From Leptospira gomenensis (GTDB lineage Bacteria; Spirochaetota; Leptospiria; Leptospirales; Leptospiraceae), in the NCBI RefSeq assembly GCF_004770155.1, contig NZ_RQFA01000010.1:124001-188000 (forward strand): a stretch of DNA of 64,000 bases. The letters run 5' to 3'. Shown here one piece after another: positions 24,829-33,619 of the stretch (position 1 is its first letter; the number at the start of each line of letters is the position of its first letter). Position numbers and translations under genes: made by a program. The notes under the pieces are model-generated. The model had not been told where the DNA came from, ran no database searches, and saw only the letters and a program-made list of their open reading frames with translations.

Positions 24829-26175
24829 ATGGACTTAGAAAGAAACAACAAAGCCAATCCGATCCTCCTTTTTCTTTCCGCAATCGGTCTCGCGATCGTA
24901 CTTTCCGCGCTTTATACTTGGTTCGGAGAACCGTTAAATCCGGAGGCGATGGAAATTCTCGCCAATCTTCGTTCTCTGACGGAGGAGGGAAAATTTTTCA
25001 ACGACCAGGCTCCTTTGCCGTTTTTGATTCTGGACGTTTGGAAATCGATTACCGGGCTCAATTATACCACCGCCTTTTATTCCTTGTCCGCGTTCGTTTT
25101 TTCGATTTGTATCCATCTCATCGGATTCGGATTGCAGAGGGAAACGTGGAAGCCCAATCATTATCTACTCGCGTATTTCTCCGCGATCACTCCTCTTACG
25201 TTTTCGATGCCTTCGTTTTTTTATCCGGAATTGTTCTCCGCAGCGTTTTTGATCGTTTTGTTTTTGGCGTTTCGAATGGAGACGTTGGGGGACATATTCC
25301 TGTTGGTGTTCTGTGTTCTCGCGTCTTTGTTTTCACACTTTACGGTCTTTTTCACCGGAATGACGATTTTCGTCATCAAGGCGGGGACGGTGGGGATTCG
25401 AGAAAGAAAAAAAAACCAATCGGTGTTTTTTAAACGAAGAAATATTCCGCAGTTGGTTCTGCTCGTGTATCTGGGGATTTTTTTGACTTTGTTGATCGTT
25501 CTTGTCAACGTGGAATTTTACGGACCTAAATCCTTCGAAACGTTCTATAAAACCGTTTGGAAATATATTCTTAACTTCGGTCCTTTGTTTCTCATCCTCT
25601 ATGCGGGGAATTTTCTTCTTAAGTCCGAAAAGGAACTGAATACGATCGCGGCCAGCGCGGTATTGTTCGTCGCCCTTCTTGTTTCCGCGTATTTTTCGGT
25701 GAAGCCGACGACGGGCATCAACGCGGCGAAGCTGAATTCCTTCGTCAAGGATCTGACACAACTGAAAGGCAGGGAAGTGATTCGCACCGACGAAACGATT
25801 TACGCTGCCCCCGCGGTTTCGTCTTACGTGTATTTTCATACGAAACAAAGATTACAAAGTTTTAGACCGAAGGATTGGAAGAATCGGGATTACCTTTTTT
25901 TGGAAGAAGTCTGGCTCGCGGACAAACGCGAGATGCTCAGGCGTTATAAGTTCCGGACGCCGCAATTTCTTTTTCTTTCCGGAGAGCAGATTTTAATCAC
26001 CGGATTTTTGGCGAAGACGATCGCGGCCGAAAAAGAGAATACTCAGATCAAAATTCAAGTGGAAAAGGCCAACCTTCAGCTTACGGAAAAAAACGGAGAA
26101 CAAGGATTGAATCGTCTTTTAACGAGTATTCTTTCCTCGGGAGCTTTGCGTCCCGTTCCGGAAACGAACCCTTGA
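24829..26175 (+). CDS. Polytopic membrane protein, unknown function
   Basis: 448 residues with about seven hydrophobic helices between residues 10 and 290, then a soluble C-terminal region of about 140 residues. The arrangement recalls membrane glycosyltransferases or mannosyltransferase-like proteins, but I see no decisive catalytic motif. The open frame extends back to 24178 across the divergent meaA gene. The ATG at 24829 is chosen because the upstream part is antisense to meaA and has no membrane character. The stop overlaps the start of the methyltransferase gene. Confidence 0.78.
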   Translation: MDLERNNKANPILLFLSAIGLAIVLSALYTWFGEPLNPEAMEILANLRSLTEEGKFFNDQAPLPFLILDVWKSITGLNYTTAFYSLSAFVFSICIHLIGFGLQRETWKPNHYLLAYFSAITPLTFSMPSFFYPELFSAAFLIVLFLAFRMETLGDIFLLVFCVLASLFSHFTVFFTGMTIFVIKAGTVGIRERKKNQSVFFKRRNIPQLVLLVYLGIFLTLLIVLVNVEFYGPKSFETFYKTVWKYILNFGPLFLILYAGNFLLKSEKELNTIAASAVLFVALLVSAYFSVKPTTGINAAKLNSFVKDLTQLKGREVIRTDETIYAAPAVSSYVYFHTKQRLQSFRPKDWKNRDYLFLEEVWLADKREMLRRYKFRTPQFLFLSGEQILITGFLAKTIAAEKENTQIKIQVEKANLQLTEKNGEQGLNRLLTSILSSGALRPVPETNP

Positions 26176-26894
26176 ATCCTCTTTGGAAACGAGGTTCGTC
26201 GGATTCTCGTCCGTTTAAGGCCGAGTCCGCCGAGGAAGAAGAGGGAACCATCCTCGGAGCCAACGGTCTTCCGTTTGAGACGGCGTATTGGAGGGATATC
26301 TACGGCTCCGGAACGGACGTAGACGCCACCTTCAACGCAAAAGAACACGCACGTTATGCGAAATCGATTTTGAATCTGATGGAAATCAACGTGAACTCCG
26401 TAGCGGACTTCGGTTTCGGTAAGGGAATTTTGCTGAAGGAAATGGTTAAGATTTTCAAACCGGGCCGCGTCTTAGCCATCGATCCTTCCGAACAAATGCT
26501 CGACGAACTTCTCGCACAAAAATGGATTCGGGCTTGGAATATGTCCGTGTTGAATACTACGGTTCAGGATCTGGATCTTTCCTATTTCGTCCATCTTCCT
26601 TTCGATCTCGGGATCTGCAATTCCGTGGTTCAATATATTCGGGGAGATCTGAAACCGGTCTTCGAGAAACTTCATAAAATCGTAAAATACTTATACTTTT
26701 CCGTTCCTACGAAGAACGATTATATCCGGATGAAAAAGGAAATCTTTTTCGAAGATCCGTATGCGTATGTGCGGACCAAACGACAATATCTCAAAATGAT
26801 CGAGCCGTATTTCAGAAGGGTGGGGTTTAATCTTTTGGAAAGCCGGATGGTGGGCGATTCGAGATTTACGGACGAGTTGTTCAAAGACGAATAA
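26172..26894 (+). CDS. SAM-dependent methyltransferase (class I)
   Basis: 240 residues with a class I methyltransferase core: motif I is VADFGFGKGILLKEM (about 76-90), and an acidic end of beta-2 follows in VLAIDPSEQM. The start appears to be a TTG at 26172 that overlaps the stop of the membrane-protein gene. The first 30 residues are charged and may not be needed, so a later start is possible. Co-translation with the polytopic protein suggests a shared lipid or polysaccharide substrate, which is inference. Confidence 0.8.
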   Translation: MNPLWKRGSSDSRPFKAESAEEEEGTILGANGLPFETAYWRDIYGSGTDVDATFNAKEHARYAKSILNLMEINVNSVADFGFGKGILLKEMVKIFKPGRVLAIDPSEQMLDELLAQKWIRAWNMSVLNTTVQDLDLSYFVHLPFDLGICNSVVQYIRGDLKPVFEKLHKIVKYLYFSVPTKNDYIRMKKEIFFEDPYAYVRTKRQYLKMIEPYFRRVGFNLLESRMVGDSRFTDELFKDE

Positions 26895-27630
26895 CGTGCC
26901 CGATCCATTCCCGCCCATCCCCACCGGGGTAGGGGAGCGAAAATTTTTAAGAGTTTCTTCCGATCGTTAGTCCCCAGTGAATCGAAACCTGAGTTGCGAT
27001 CCGTTGAAAGCAACTCGCCGAGTTATGTGTATTCCTCAAGAAACTGAATTCATCCAAATACAACTGACTAAATTCAGGTCGAATATAACCGCAGAGAAAG
27101 CGGCTTTAACCAACCGATGATTTCCTTCAGCAACTTGATCGCGAATTCCGTCTTTACGTCAACGATTCTTCGCAAGCATGTATAACTGTCCTTGGATTTT
27201 GCGCTGTGATTTACACAACGAAGAGAGAACTTTTGTTTACTGCTCTGAAGAAGGTTCACGTTCTTTGAAGTACTGAAAGACTTACCGGATATCTCGGAAA
27301 AGGGCGGTCGGTGAGAAACGGCGCGAGGAGATCGTGCCTAAATTCGACCAAGTTGTATTAGTGCCTTTGGTTTCTACGGAAGAAGAAAAATTTGCGGATT
27401 TGGAGCAAGTTATTGATTCAAAGTGAGATTCGCTGTCGGTTCCGAGAAGGCTCTTTTGTATACACGGATGGAGGTAAATGTCAAGCAGAAATTTGCTAAA
27501 GAGCGGAGTGTATTCTACAGCCATGGTGAAATTTAAAGAAAAGTGTATTTGAAAAAATTCTTTGCCTGGAAATCGATGAATAAGGTATAAGTTTTGTTAG
27601 ACGGCAACTGACAGAAATATTGGAGAAATA
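26895..27630. other. Gene-poor stretch with decayed coding fragments
   Basis: No intact gene is visible. Near 26905-26935 a GC-rich hairpin-like stretch (CCCCACCGGGG core) may act as a terminator for the methyltransferase gene. Between about 27240 and 27426 the plus strand reads as short coding-like pieces in two frames (FFEVLKDLPDISEKGG, then RREEIVPKFDQVVLVPLVST) broken by a stop. This is probably a frameshifted remnant. Short minus-strand frames (27074-27259 and 27282-27524) have no support. Confidence 0.45.
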
Positions 27631-28512
27631 ATGAAAAAACTCGCTCTGCTACTTATCTTATTGATATCGATTGATCTCTTTTCCGAAGACCTGATTTCGT
27701 TCTCGCGTTTTCGACAAGCCATTCCTTTAGAAAATTCCCCTGACTCAGATTTTAATACGGATGGGAGATTTCCTAAATTTGATGTGTTGGTTAGGGCAGT
27801 AGGTCCCGCAATCGAAATTCCTAATAATGAGAAATGGGTTATCGATTCCTATGGCAATTCACGAATCGAAAAATTCAAATTCAGCGATTACAAATACGAG
27901 ATCCCACTTCGAAATCGTAAAGAAACGCAAAAAATTTGGATAACTCAATCTCAACTCTCGGAACTACAAAGTGAAATAAATACTAACGTTCAATTTCAAG
28001 TTTCCTTATTTTTTTACGGAGCCTTCAAAAATAAAAAGCGGGTATTTTTTCTTGGATCTCTAAAAAAATCGAATGCACCATTGGATCAAACTGCGTGTTT
28101 TTCCGATTCCTTAATGGGGATTAAACTCGGCTCAAATTATAAGGAGACTATTGATTTGATCGAGGATAAATACGGTCCCGCTTATGATACTATGAAGCAT
28201 AGAAATCAAAATGCGAAAGTATATATAATAGATAAGGATACAAAAACGGTCCTTTACATTTATGACGGGGGAGAAGAGGATTCTGATCAAGTTTATTCTC
28301 TTCAATTAAGTAGTTACGGGAATTCCAATCAAGAACTTTTCAAGTCGGTCGCTTTTGGGGATGATATTCAAGTCGCTTCAAAGAAATTAGGCGTTAAGTT
28401 GAAAGAACGTAAGCAGTCATCAGAAACCGATTTGTTATATTCCGACATTTCGCAATGTTCATTTGAAACTAAGAACAAAAAGATATTCTCCGTTTTTATT
28501 ACGGAAGAATAA
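27631..28512 (+). CDS. Hypothetical exported protein
   Basis: 293 residues with a clear signal peptide (MKKLALLLILLISIDLFSED) and an otherwise polar protein. The middle contains two similar stretches, GIKLGSNYKETIDLIEDKYG (about 163-182) and VAFGDDIQVASKKLGVKL (about 239-256). They resemble the short beta-alpha units seen in SmpA/BamE-like or PASTA-like secreted domains, which is only an impression. The DNA is clearly more AT-rich than the flanking 10-26 kb region, as in the rest of this block. A purine-rich GGAGAAATA precedes the ATG. Confidence 0.7.
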   Translation: MKKLALLLILLISIDLFSEDLISFSRFRQAIPLENSPDSDFNTDGRFPKFDVLVRAVGPAIEIPNNEKWVIDSYGNSRIEKFKFSDYKYEIPLRNRKETQKIWITQSQLSELQSEINTNVQFQVSLFFYGAFKNKKRVFFLGSLKKSNAPLDQTACFSDSLMGIKLGSNYKETIDLIEDKYGPAYDTMKHRNQNAKVYIIDKDTKTVLYIYDGGEEDSDQVYSLQLSSYGNSNQELFKSVAFGDDIQVASKKLGVKLKERKQSSETDLLYSDISQCSFETKNKKIFSVFITEE

Positions 28513-28640
28513 CGTCGAGCGTTCAAGGCATTCGTTGTGACTTTTCACTTGAGAAATCAACGAAAGTTGCCCCAAAATATTTTCGGGACAGGAAAGCGGG
28601 GAAGTCTATTTCGTTAATTCGGGAGGATTCAAACACGCTT

Positions 28641-29435
28641 ATGAGAAAAATTATTTTCGTTACTCTATTTTTAATTTTAATAAAGTGTACTGGGGATTCG
28701 AAAAAGAAAGAAATCAATTCATCGATTCCATCCGCGAATGAATTGAGGAAGATATTAGAAAAACCGAAATATTGGGAAAATGATTATAGTTATATTAGTT
28801 TTAGCGATGGCAAGGCAGAACTTATTTTCTGGGGTGATCCACCTTTACGCGGCGATGCTACATTTACGATTAATAAAAACAGAATTAGTATGAATATTAC
28901 TAATTTAAGCTATAAAGAATCTAAGTTCCCCGATAAACAATTTACTTGTGAATATTATTTTAGAGATCATGAGTATTTACCCGAGAAAACCATAGAATGT
29001 TGTTTTGAAAAAGAGAGCTGTAAAGAATCGATCGTTCATTTCGACATCGCTTCTCACAAACCTAAGGGACGTCTGATTAGCGTTCAGGGCTTTTCCCTGA
29101 AAACAGATGATTATGAAGAATATCAGATAACGAAAGATGCCTATTTTAGGTCAAAGCCAATCGTTGACAAAGGGAACGTAATTCGTTTCGACTCTTTGGT
29201 CAATGTCGATTGTATAAACCTGTTAGGTGTCAATCTTCCTTCGGAAGATTACGTTCGAATTCCTAAGAACTCGCCTATTTCGTTAATTGGTCATTTGACA
29301 GAGAAAGAAATAATTTCAAATCAAGAATCTTATTGGTACTATGTAAAATTATATCCCCCTTGTCCTGGGGGATATCCGACAAAGAGCGTAGAAGGTTGGA
29401 TTTTCGGTTCGTTGATTGAAAAACGTCGGAAATAA
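28641..29435 (+). CDS. Hypothetical lipoprotein with possible SH3-like C-terminus
   Basis: 264 residues. A short signal sequence ends in LILIKC, a loose spirochaete-type lipobox with Cys at residue 16, and the mature part begins with a Lys/Ser-rich linker. The C-terminal 100 residues (from YQITKDAYFRSKP) look like a bacterial SH3-type domain, with a closing YWYYVKLYPP strand and VEGWIFGSLI. Such domains bind cell-wall peptides in many proteins, but the assignment is tentative. AT-rich like its neighbours. Confidence 0.68.
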   Translation: MRKIIFVTLFLILIKCTGDSKKKEINSSIPSANELRKILEKPKYWENDYSYISFSDGKAELIFWGDPPLRGDATFTINKNRISMNITNLSYKESKFPDKQFTCEYYFRDHEYLPEKTIECCFEKESCKESIVHFDIASHKPKGRLISVQGFSLKTDDYEEYQITKDAYFRSKPIVDKGNVIRFDSLVNVDCINLLGVNLPSEDYVRIPKNSPISLIGHLTEKEIISNQESYWYYVKLYPPCPGGYPTKSVEGWIFGSLIEKRRK

Positions 29436-29512
29436 ATTCTTATACTATTGTAATGGTTTTCATTACGTCCAGGAGAGGGTTAGAAGTCTGGATCATTTGC
29501 TTAAACTGAAAT

Positions 29513-30106
29513 ATGGAACAAAGGCAGGAGAAAGGTAAATTGAATTGTCCTAGATGCGCGAATCAACTTGATAATTTAAAAACAGAATACGGATATTTTT
29601 GGATTTGCCAGAGCTGTTTCGGGCACTTTATAAGTGAAAAAAATATTATTAAATTCTACTCCGAGCCAATCTGGACGCAGATTAAAGCTACTTCGAAATC
29701 AAAGAAAAATAAAAGATTAATTTCCTGTCCATCCTGTAAATCGCAGATGAAGAATATCATTCTGCCCGATGCACAAAACGAAGTTGAAATAGATTTGTGT
29801 GATAGTTGCGAAATAATTTGGTTCGATAAGAACGAAATTGAGGATTTGAGATTAAAAGATTATGTGAATCAAAAAGCAAAAGATATGAAAGGGGAAGTCT
29901 TCAATTTAACCACACGTAAAAACGCTAACATTTCAGAAGAAGCTAAGATTCAGTATTTATTAGCAAATGTGAAATTAGATCACTATCACAAAAATCTGAA
30001 GAGAAAAAATATTATTTTAGACGCTTTAACAAAAAGGAACCATTATTATTTAGATACGTATCAGTTCGATTATATTTTATACGATTATAATTATGAGGAT
30101 AACTAA
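29513..30106 (+). CDS. Zinc-ribbon protein, TFIIB-type zinc finger repeats
   Basis: 197 residues. Two zinc-ribbon units are visible: CPRCAN...CQSC (about 9-35) and CPSCKSQ...CDSC (about 68-94). The second is followed by the IWFDKNEIEDLR stretch that marks the zf-TFIIB family of small bacterial proteins. The C-terminal half is charged, Tyr- and Asn-rich, and unrecognised. There is no signal peptide. Role unknown. It may be a nucleic-acid or protein-binding adaptor. Confidence 0.75.
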   Translation: MEQRQEKGKLNCPRCANQLDNLKTEYGYFWICQSCFGHFISEKNIIKFYSEPIWTQIKATSKSKKNKRLISCPSCKSQMKNIILPDAQNEVEIDLCDSCEIIWFDKNEIEDLRLKDYVNQKAKDMKGEVFNLTTRKNANISEEAKIQYLLANVKLDHYHKNLKRKNIILDALTKRNHYYLDTYQFDYILYDYNYEDN

Positions 30107-30248
30107 ATCTATCCTTATTCAAATAAGGTAATTTCGCTATCGATCTTTGTTATTCGTTCGGAACCCGTGCGAATTCGGTAATACAAAGGTGAGAAGATTT
30201 TTTAGTTCGATTTCACGGGTAAATAAGTATCATATCAAAAGGAATAGA

Positions 30249-30524
30249 ATGTTTTACTTTATTAAGATTGCTTTTTTGGGTGCACTAATCAAAATTTTAA
30301 TTCAAACTCGCAATCCTCGAATATGCGCGGCTATTTATGCAAGCATTTATTTTATCTTGAGCTTTCTCTTTATGGATGAATTTTCGTTTGCGATATTTAT
30401 TGCAGTCGCAATTGTCTTTGGCCTTTCCTATGTATATTACTGGTTTCTGAATAAGTTTTACGATACTTCGATGATTTCCTTTTGGATAGTGCTTTTGACG
30501 GGAGCGCTCATTGGATTTATCTAA
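30249..30524 (+). CDS. Small hydrophobic membrane protein
   Basis: 91 residues with three hydrophobic segments and no recognised family. The ATG at 30249 is preferred because an AAAGGAA lies 7 bases upstream and the hydrophobic protein begins at once. The open frame back to 30147 encodes a basic, non-conserved-looking leader. No partner is evident. Confidence 0.6.
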   Translation: MFYFIKIAFLGALIKILIQTRNPRICAAIYASIYFILSFLFMDEFSFAIFIAVAIVFGLSYVYYWFLNKFYDTSMISFWIVLLTGALIGFI

Positions 30525-30710
30525 GGTTTTCCGGTAACGGTAATCACATTACACTTCTTCTGAAAGAAATTTACTGATTTTCAGAAACGTTTTCTTTAGT
30601 TTCGATTCCGCGAGTGCGCTCCAACGAAACGTCTCATATATCGGTACCGTTGACGCAAGGTCGCGAATTGGGCTGGGATAAAAATATTTAAATTAAAATA
30701 AGATTCTTGA

Positions 30711-30734
30711 CTGTAATACCATATTGTGATACAG
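30711..30734. promoter_or_regulatory. Promoter and palindromic operator of the RHH/PIN pair
   Basis: TTGACT (30707-30712) and TACAGT (30730-30735) with 17 bases between them make a plausible -35/-10 pair. CTGTA (30711-30715) and TACAG (30730-30734) form inverted arms across the same stretch, with further partial symmetry inside. Autorepression by the ribbon-helix-helix antitoxin would fit. The start codon at 30742 follows only a few bases after the -10 box, and there is no Shine-Dalgarno sequence, so the antitoxin mRNA may be leaderless. Confidence 0.5.
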
Positions 30735-30741
30735 TAAAATT

Positions 30742-31002
30742 ATGATTAGCTTGCGTTTACCGCCTGAATTAGAAAGAAAGCTGGATTCCTTTGCAAAATC
30801 TGAAGGTAAAAGTCGTTCGGAAATTGTTAAAGATTCTATTCTAGAATATATCAAAAATCACGGTAATATAAAGACTCCATTTGAATTAGGAGAAGATTTA
30901 TTTGGGAAACACGCAGCCAATGTTTCGGATTTAGCACAAAATAGAAAAGAATATCTTCATCAATCAATTAAGGGTAAGAATGCAAAACGTAGCTCTAATT
31001 GA
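30742..31002 (+). CDS. Ribbon-helix-helix (CopG-like) antitoxin
   Basis: 86 residues. The N-terminal 40 residues have the ribbon-helix-helix pattern: a short strand MISLRLPPELERKL, then helices with GKSRSEIVKDSILEYI. The C-terminal tail is polar and would wrap the toxin. It overlaps the PIN gene by 23 bases, typical of type II toxin-antitoxin modules. It likely represses its own promoter through the palindrome just upstream. Confidence 0.85.
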   Translation: MISLRLPPELERKLDSFAKSEGKSRSEIVKDSILEYIKNHGNIKTPFELGEDLFGKHAANVSDLAQNRKEYLHQSIKGKNAKRSSN

Positions 31003-31396
31003 CTCCGGTCCGATTGTTGCATTATTTAATTCTAACGATAAATTTCACAAATCGACTTACAAATTTATTAAGGCTTATAAAGGTTCTTTATTTTCAACTT
31101 GGCCAGTTGTGGCTGAAGTAATCTATTTACTTTCATTTTCGATTGATGCCCAGTCCGATTTTCTGGAATGGATTGAAAGAGGAAGCATACATGTCTTAGA
31201 TATAAGTTTAGAAGATCTTCGATACATTAAAAATCGTATGAAGAAGTATTCAGACTTACCAATGGATTTAGCAGATGCATCATTAATGTGTATCGCCGAG
31301 AAGGAAGGGATCGAGCGAATTATTAGTATTGATTCTGATTTCTCAATTTATAAGACATTAAAAGGTAAGTTTTTACGAAATATATTAAAAATATAA
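30980..31396 (+). CDS. PIN-domain ribonuclease toxin (VapC-like)
   Basis: 138 residues with the PIN acidic site: D8 (ALIDSG), E46 (VVAEVIYL), D96/D99 (MDLADAS) and D118/D120 (SIDSDF). PIN toxins cleave RNA using Mg or Mn held by these residues. All appear intact, so the toxin looks functional. It is translated together with the RHH antitoxin. RHH-PIN pairings are a known variant of VapBC systems. Confidence 0.88.
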   Translation: MQNVALIDSGPIVALFNSNDKFHKSTYKFIKAYKGSLFSTWPVVAEVIYLLSFSIDAQSDFLEWIERGSIHVLDISLEDLRYIKNRMKKYSDLPMDLADASLMCIAEKEGIERIISIDSDFSIYKTLKGKFLRNILKI

Positions 31397-31851
31397 ATAC
31401 GACCCAGCGCCTAACTGCGGCTTTTCGCTTCGTTCGCCACTCGCGGCTTCCACTCAGGCTCGCTTCGGGCTAAAGTCACATCGTTTCGCTCACGGAATTA
31501 AATCGTAATAGGGGAGTAATTCAGAGAATACGTTTCGCTTCCCTTCGGGATCGGCGACTTCGGAAAACCTGGATCGTTATTTGAAACGACGAGCCCAGCT
31601 TTTAGGAAGACCGCGCGGATAGTGTGCGGCAAAGAAATTTATTTCGTTCACTAAGATTATTATACTAAAATTCAGATTAACTAAAAATCGAAATAAAGGA
31701 GTTTAATTTGGGAAATTATAAAAATGAAATATTATCCAAAATTAAAAATATTGAAATAGAATTAGAAAAAATCCAATGATTGTTCTTGAAAGAATCAAAG
31801 ATTATGAATGTACAATGACAGTATTCCCCTTACACTTCTGAAAGTAATTCC
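31397..31851. other. Intergenic stretch beside the IS remnant
   Basis: The first 150 bases contain GC-rich, TTCGCTTCG-like imperfect palindromes (about 31420-31500) that resemble dispersed intergenic repeats. A short frame at 31709-31779 (starting MGNYKNEILSKIKN) ends after about 23 codons. It looks like the head of a small gene cut off close to the IS remnant. I see no intact gene. Confidence 0.4.
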
Positions 31852-32490
31852 CTATTTTTTTAGAATATTTTTCTCGTCCTCTTTAAATTTGATTCCTTCA
31901 GTGAAAACTTGAAATGGAGTTCTTCCGTTCATGTTTCTTCCCTGATGAGCTCGTTCGTAATTGTATTCTTCAAAGAAGATCTCCAAATCGATCTGCATTT
32001 CTTCAATGGACTCGTAGAATTTAGTTCGCTCCGAGATTCTGAAATGTTCATCGAGTAAGGTTTGGTGGAGGCGCTCAACGTATCCGTTGTTTTGAGGTCC
32101 TCCAACCTTGGTAGTTCGATGTTCGATTTCTTCGAGCTGAAGAAATAATTCAAAGGGGTGCTGATCTTCTCTTCCGCAATACTCACGGCCGTTGTCGGTA
32201 AGAATTGTTCGAACTTTAACGTTATGTTCTTCCAAGGAGGGAAGAACATCGTTATCGAGAGTTTGGACTGCTGTGATTGGAACCTTTGTATTAAAAAATC
32301 TTCCCCAAGCGAATCGGCTGTGGCAATCGATATCGGTTTGCAAGTAGATTCTCCCAACTCCTTTTTATGAGCCGACCATGAAAGCGTCCATAGAGACCAA
32401 TTCCCCGGTAGAATCGGCTTGTATGCGCCTTTCTCCGTATTCCGGATCGATTCTTTCGAAGAGCTTGACCTGCTCCTCACGGCTAACAAG
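31852..32490 (-). pseudogene. IS481/IS3-type transposase remnant
   Basis: The minus strand reads as the C-terminal part of an rve/DDE integrase-core transposase. It includes the segments LQTDIDCHSRFAWGR, ILTDNGREYCG (second catalytic Asp), GGPQNNGYVERLHQT (catalytic Glu) and a Tyr/Arg-rich RAHQGRNMNGRTP end. A TAA at 32365-32367 interrupts the frame just after SMDAFMVGS. The N-terminal helix-turn-helix part is missing, so it cannot be active. No terminal repeats could be recognised. Confidence 0.8.
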
Positions 32491-32594
32491 CATTATGCGA
32501 AGGTTTCATTTTTGTCTCGGAATGGTAGTAAACGGAATGTAATCCTTCAAGAACTTGTCGTTCGATTTCCTTGTCGCTTTGTTCGAGAATTCTA

Positions 32595-33113
32595 TTATCC
32601 GATCTCCAACAATAATTTATCAAGTTCCAAACAGAGCGGAATCCAACCTTCGGCCGCGCCGGACTCGAGTTCGCGTATTTCGGCCGAAGCATATTTGAAC
32701 ACGTGGGTCAATAGTGTTCCGTCGCCTTCCGTTGTAAAGGTCCGTGATTCGACGGTCGCATCCGGGTTTTCCGGGCCGTCCGGTTTGAACGACGACATAT
32801 CCGTGGCATAATTCTCGTCGTTCGTCACTTTCTCAGGTACGATCACCTCTAGAAATTTTCCGTAAATCCCCATTCTATTGCCCTTTGTGTCTGCAAACAC
32901 ATACAGATATTTGCCGCCGACTTTAAGATCGTTCTCGCAAGTTTCCAGCTTCCACCCCTCGGGTCCGGTGAGCCATCTAAGTATCAATTCTGGTTTCGTG
33001 AAACAATCGAAAACCAATGTACGGGGCGCCGCGAAATACCGCGTGAGGACTACTTCGGTTTCGCCTCTCAGTTCTATCTTCACTTCTTTTTGATCTGCTT
33101 TCATCTTTTTCAT
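32595..33113 (-). CDS. SRPBCC / AHSA1-like domain protein
   Basis: 172 residues of the AHSA1-like SRPBCC superfamily. Typical segments are RYFAAPRTLVFDCFTKPELI, the RWLTGPEGW stretch, GGKYLYVF, and the C-terminal helix GWIPLCLELDKLLL. These proteins bind hydrophobic ligands in a helix-grip fold. Single-domain versions beside an ArsR regulator are very common, as here (4-base ATGA overlap with the upstream arsR-like gene). The ligand is unknown. Confidence 0.87.
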   Translation of the reverse strand: MKKMKADQKEVKIELRGETEVVLTRYFAAPRTLVFDCFTKPELILRWLTGPEGWKLETCENDLKVGGKYLYVFADTKGNRMGIYGKFLEVIVPEKVTNDENYATDMSSFKPDGPENPDATVESRTFTTEGDGTLLTHVFKYASAEIRELESGAAEGWIPLCLELDKLLLEIG

Positions 33114-33445
33114 TCTCCTTTCGTTTGTATCGTCTTCAATTCTTCGAGAAGCCCGTCGAGTGCTCGGTAACGCTTTTCACAGAGTAAACGGTATTTCTCA
33201 ATCCAATCCGTTGCCTGTTTGAGCGGCGCGGTCTCAAGTTTGCGCGGTCGTGCTTGGGCGCGGACCGTCGTTGAAATTAGGCCGGCTTGTTCCAATACCC
33301 TGAGATGTCGCGAAACCGCGGGTTGACTCATTTTGAAAGGTTTGGCGAGCTCCATTACCGTCGTTTCGCCTTTTGCGAGACGCATCAGGATCGCGCGGCG
33401 GGTGGAATCGGCGAGCGCCGCAAAGGTGGCATCTAGATTTTGCAT
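33110..33445 (-). CDS. ArsR-family winged-helix regulator
   Basis: 111 residues. The winged helix is visible as LADSTRRAILMRLAKGE, MELAKPFKMSQPAVSRHLRV and LEQAGLI, typical of the ArsR members paired with SRPBCC proteins. I see no CxC metal motif, so metal sensing is unlikely. It overlaps the SRPBCC gene by 4 bases and probably represses both through the palindrome upstream. Confidence 0.88.
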   Translation of the reverse strand: MQNLDATFAALADSTRRAILMRLAKGETTVMELAKPFKMSQPAVSRHLRVLEQAGLISTTVRAQARPRKLETAPLKQATDWIEKYRLLCEKRYRALDGLLEELKTIQTKGE

Positions 33446-33455
33446 AGATATATAC

Positions 33456-33479
33456 TTATATAAACATGCTGCTATATAA
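33456..33479. promoter_or_regulatory. Inverted repeat upstream of the ArsR-like gene
   Basis: Perfect 7-bp arms TTATATA (33456-33462) and TATATAA (33473-33479) with a 10-base spacer lie 10 to 35 bases before the start codon. The position and symmetry fit an autoregulatory ArsR operator overlapping the promoter. AT-rich DNA makes chance arms more likely. Confidence 0.4.
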
Positions 33480-33619
33480 CAAATATGTCAATTATTTTAT
33501 TTTTTTTCGAAGTTTATCCGCACGGAATTTTCCGATTTAGAAAATCTCGGGCTTTCGATTTTCCGTTTTGTTCGGTTTTCGGTTCTGCTCGGTTTTTTGG
33601 GCGTTCATTGTTTGAAAGT

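Noticed and set aside
31420..31500. Cluster of GC-rich near-palindromes considered as a CRISPR or tRNA
   Set aside because: There is no regular spacing or identical repeats for CRISPR, and no cloverleaf can be formed.
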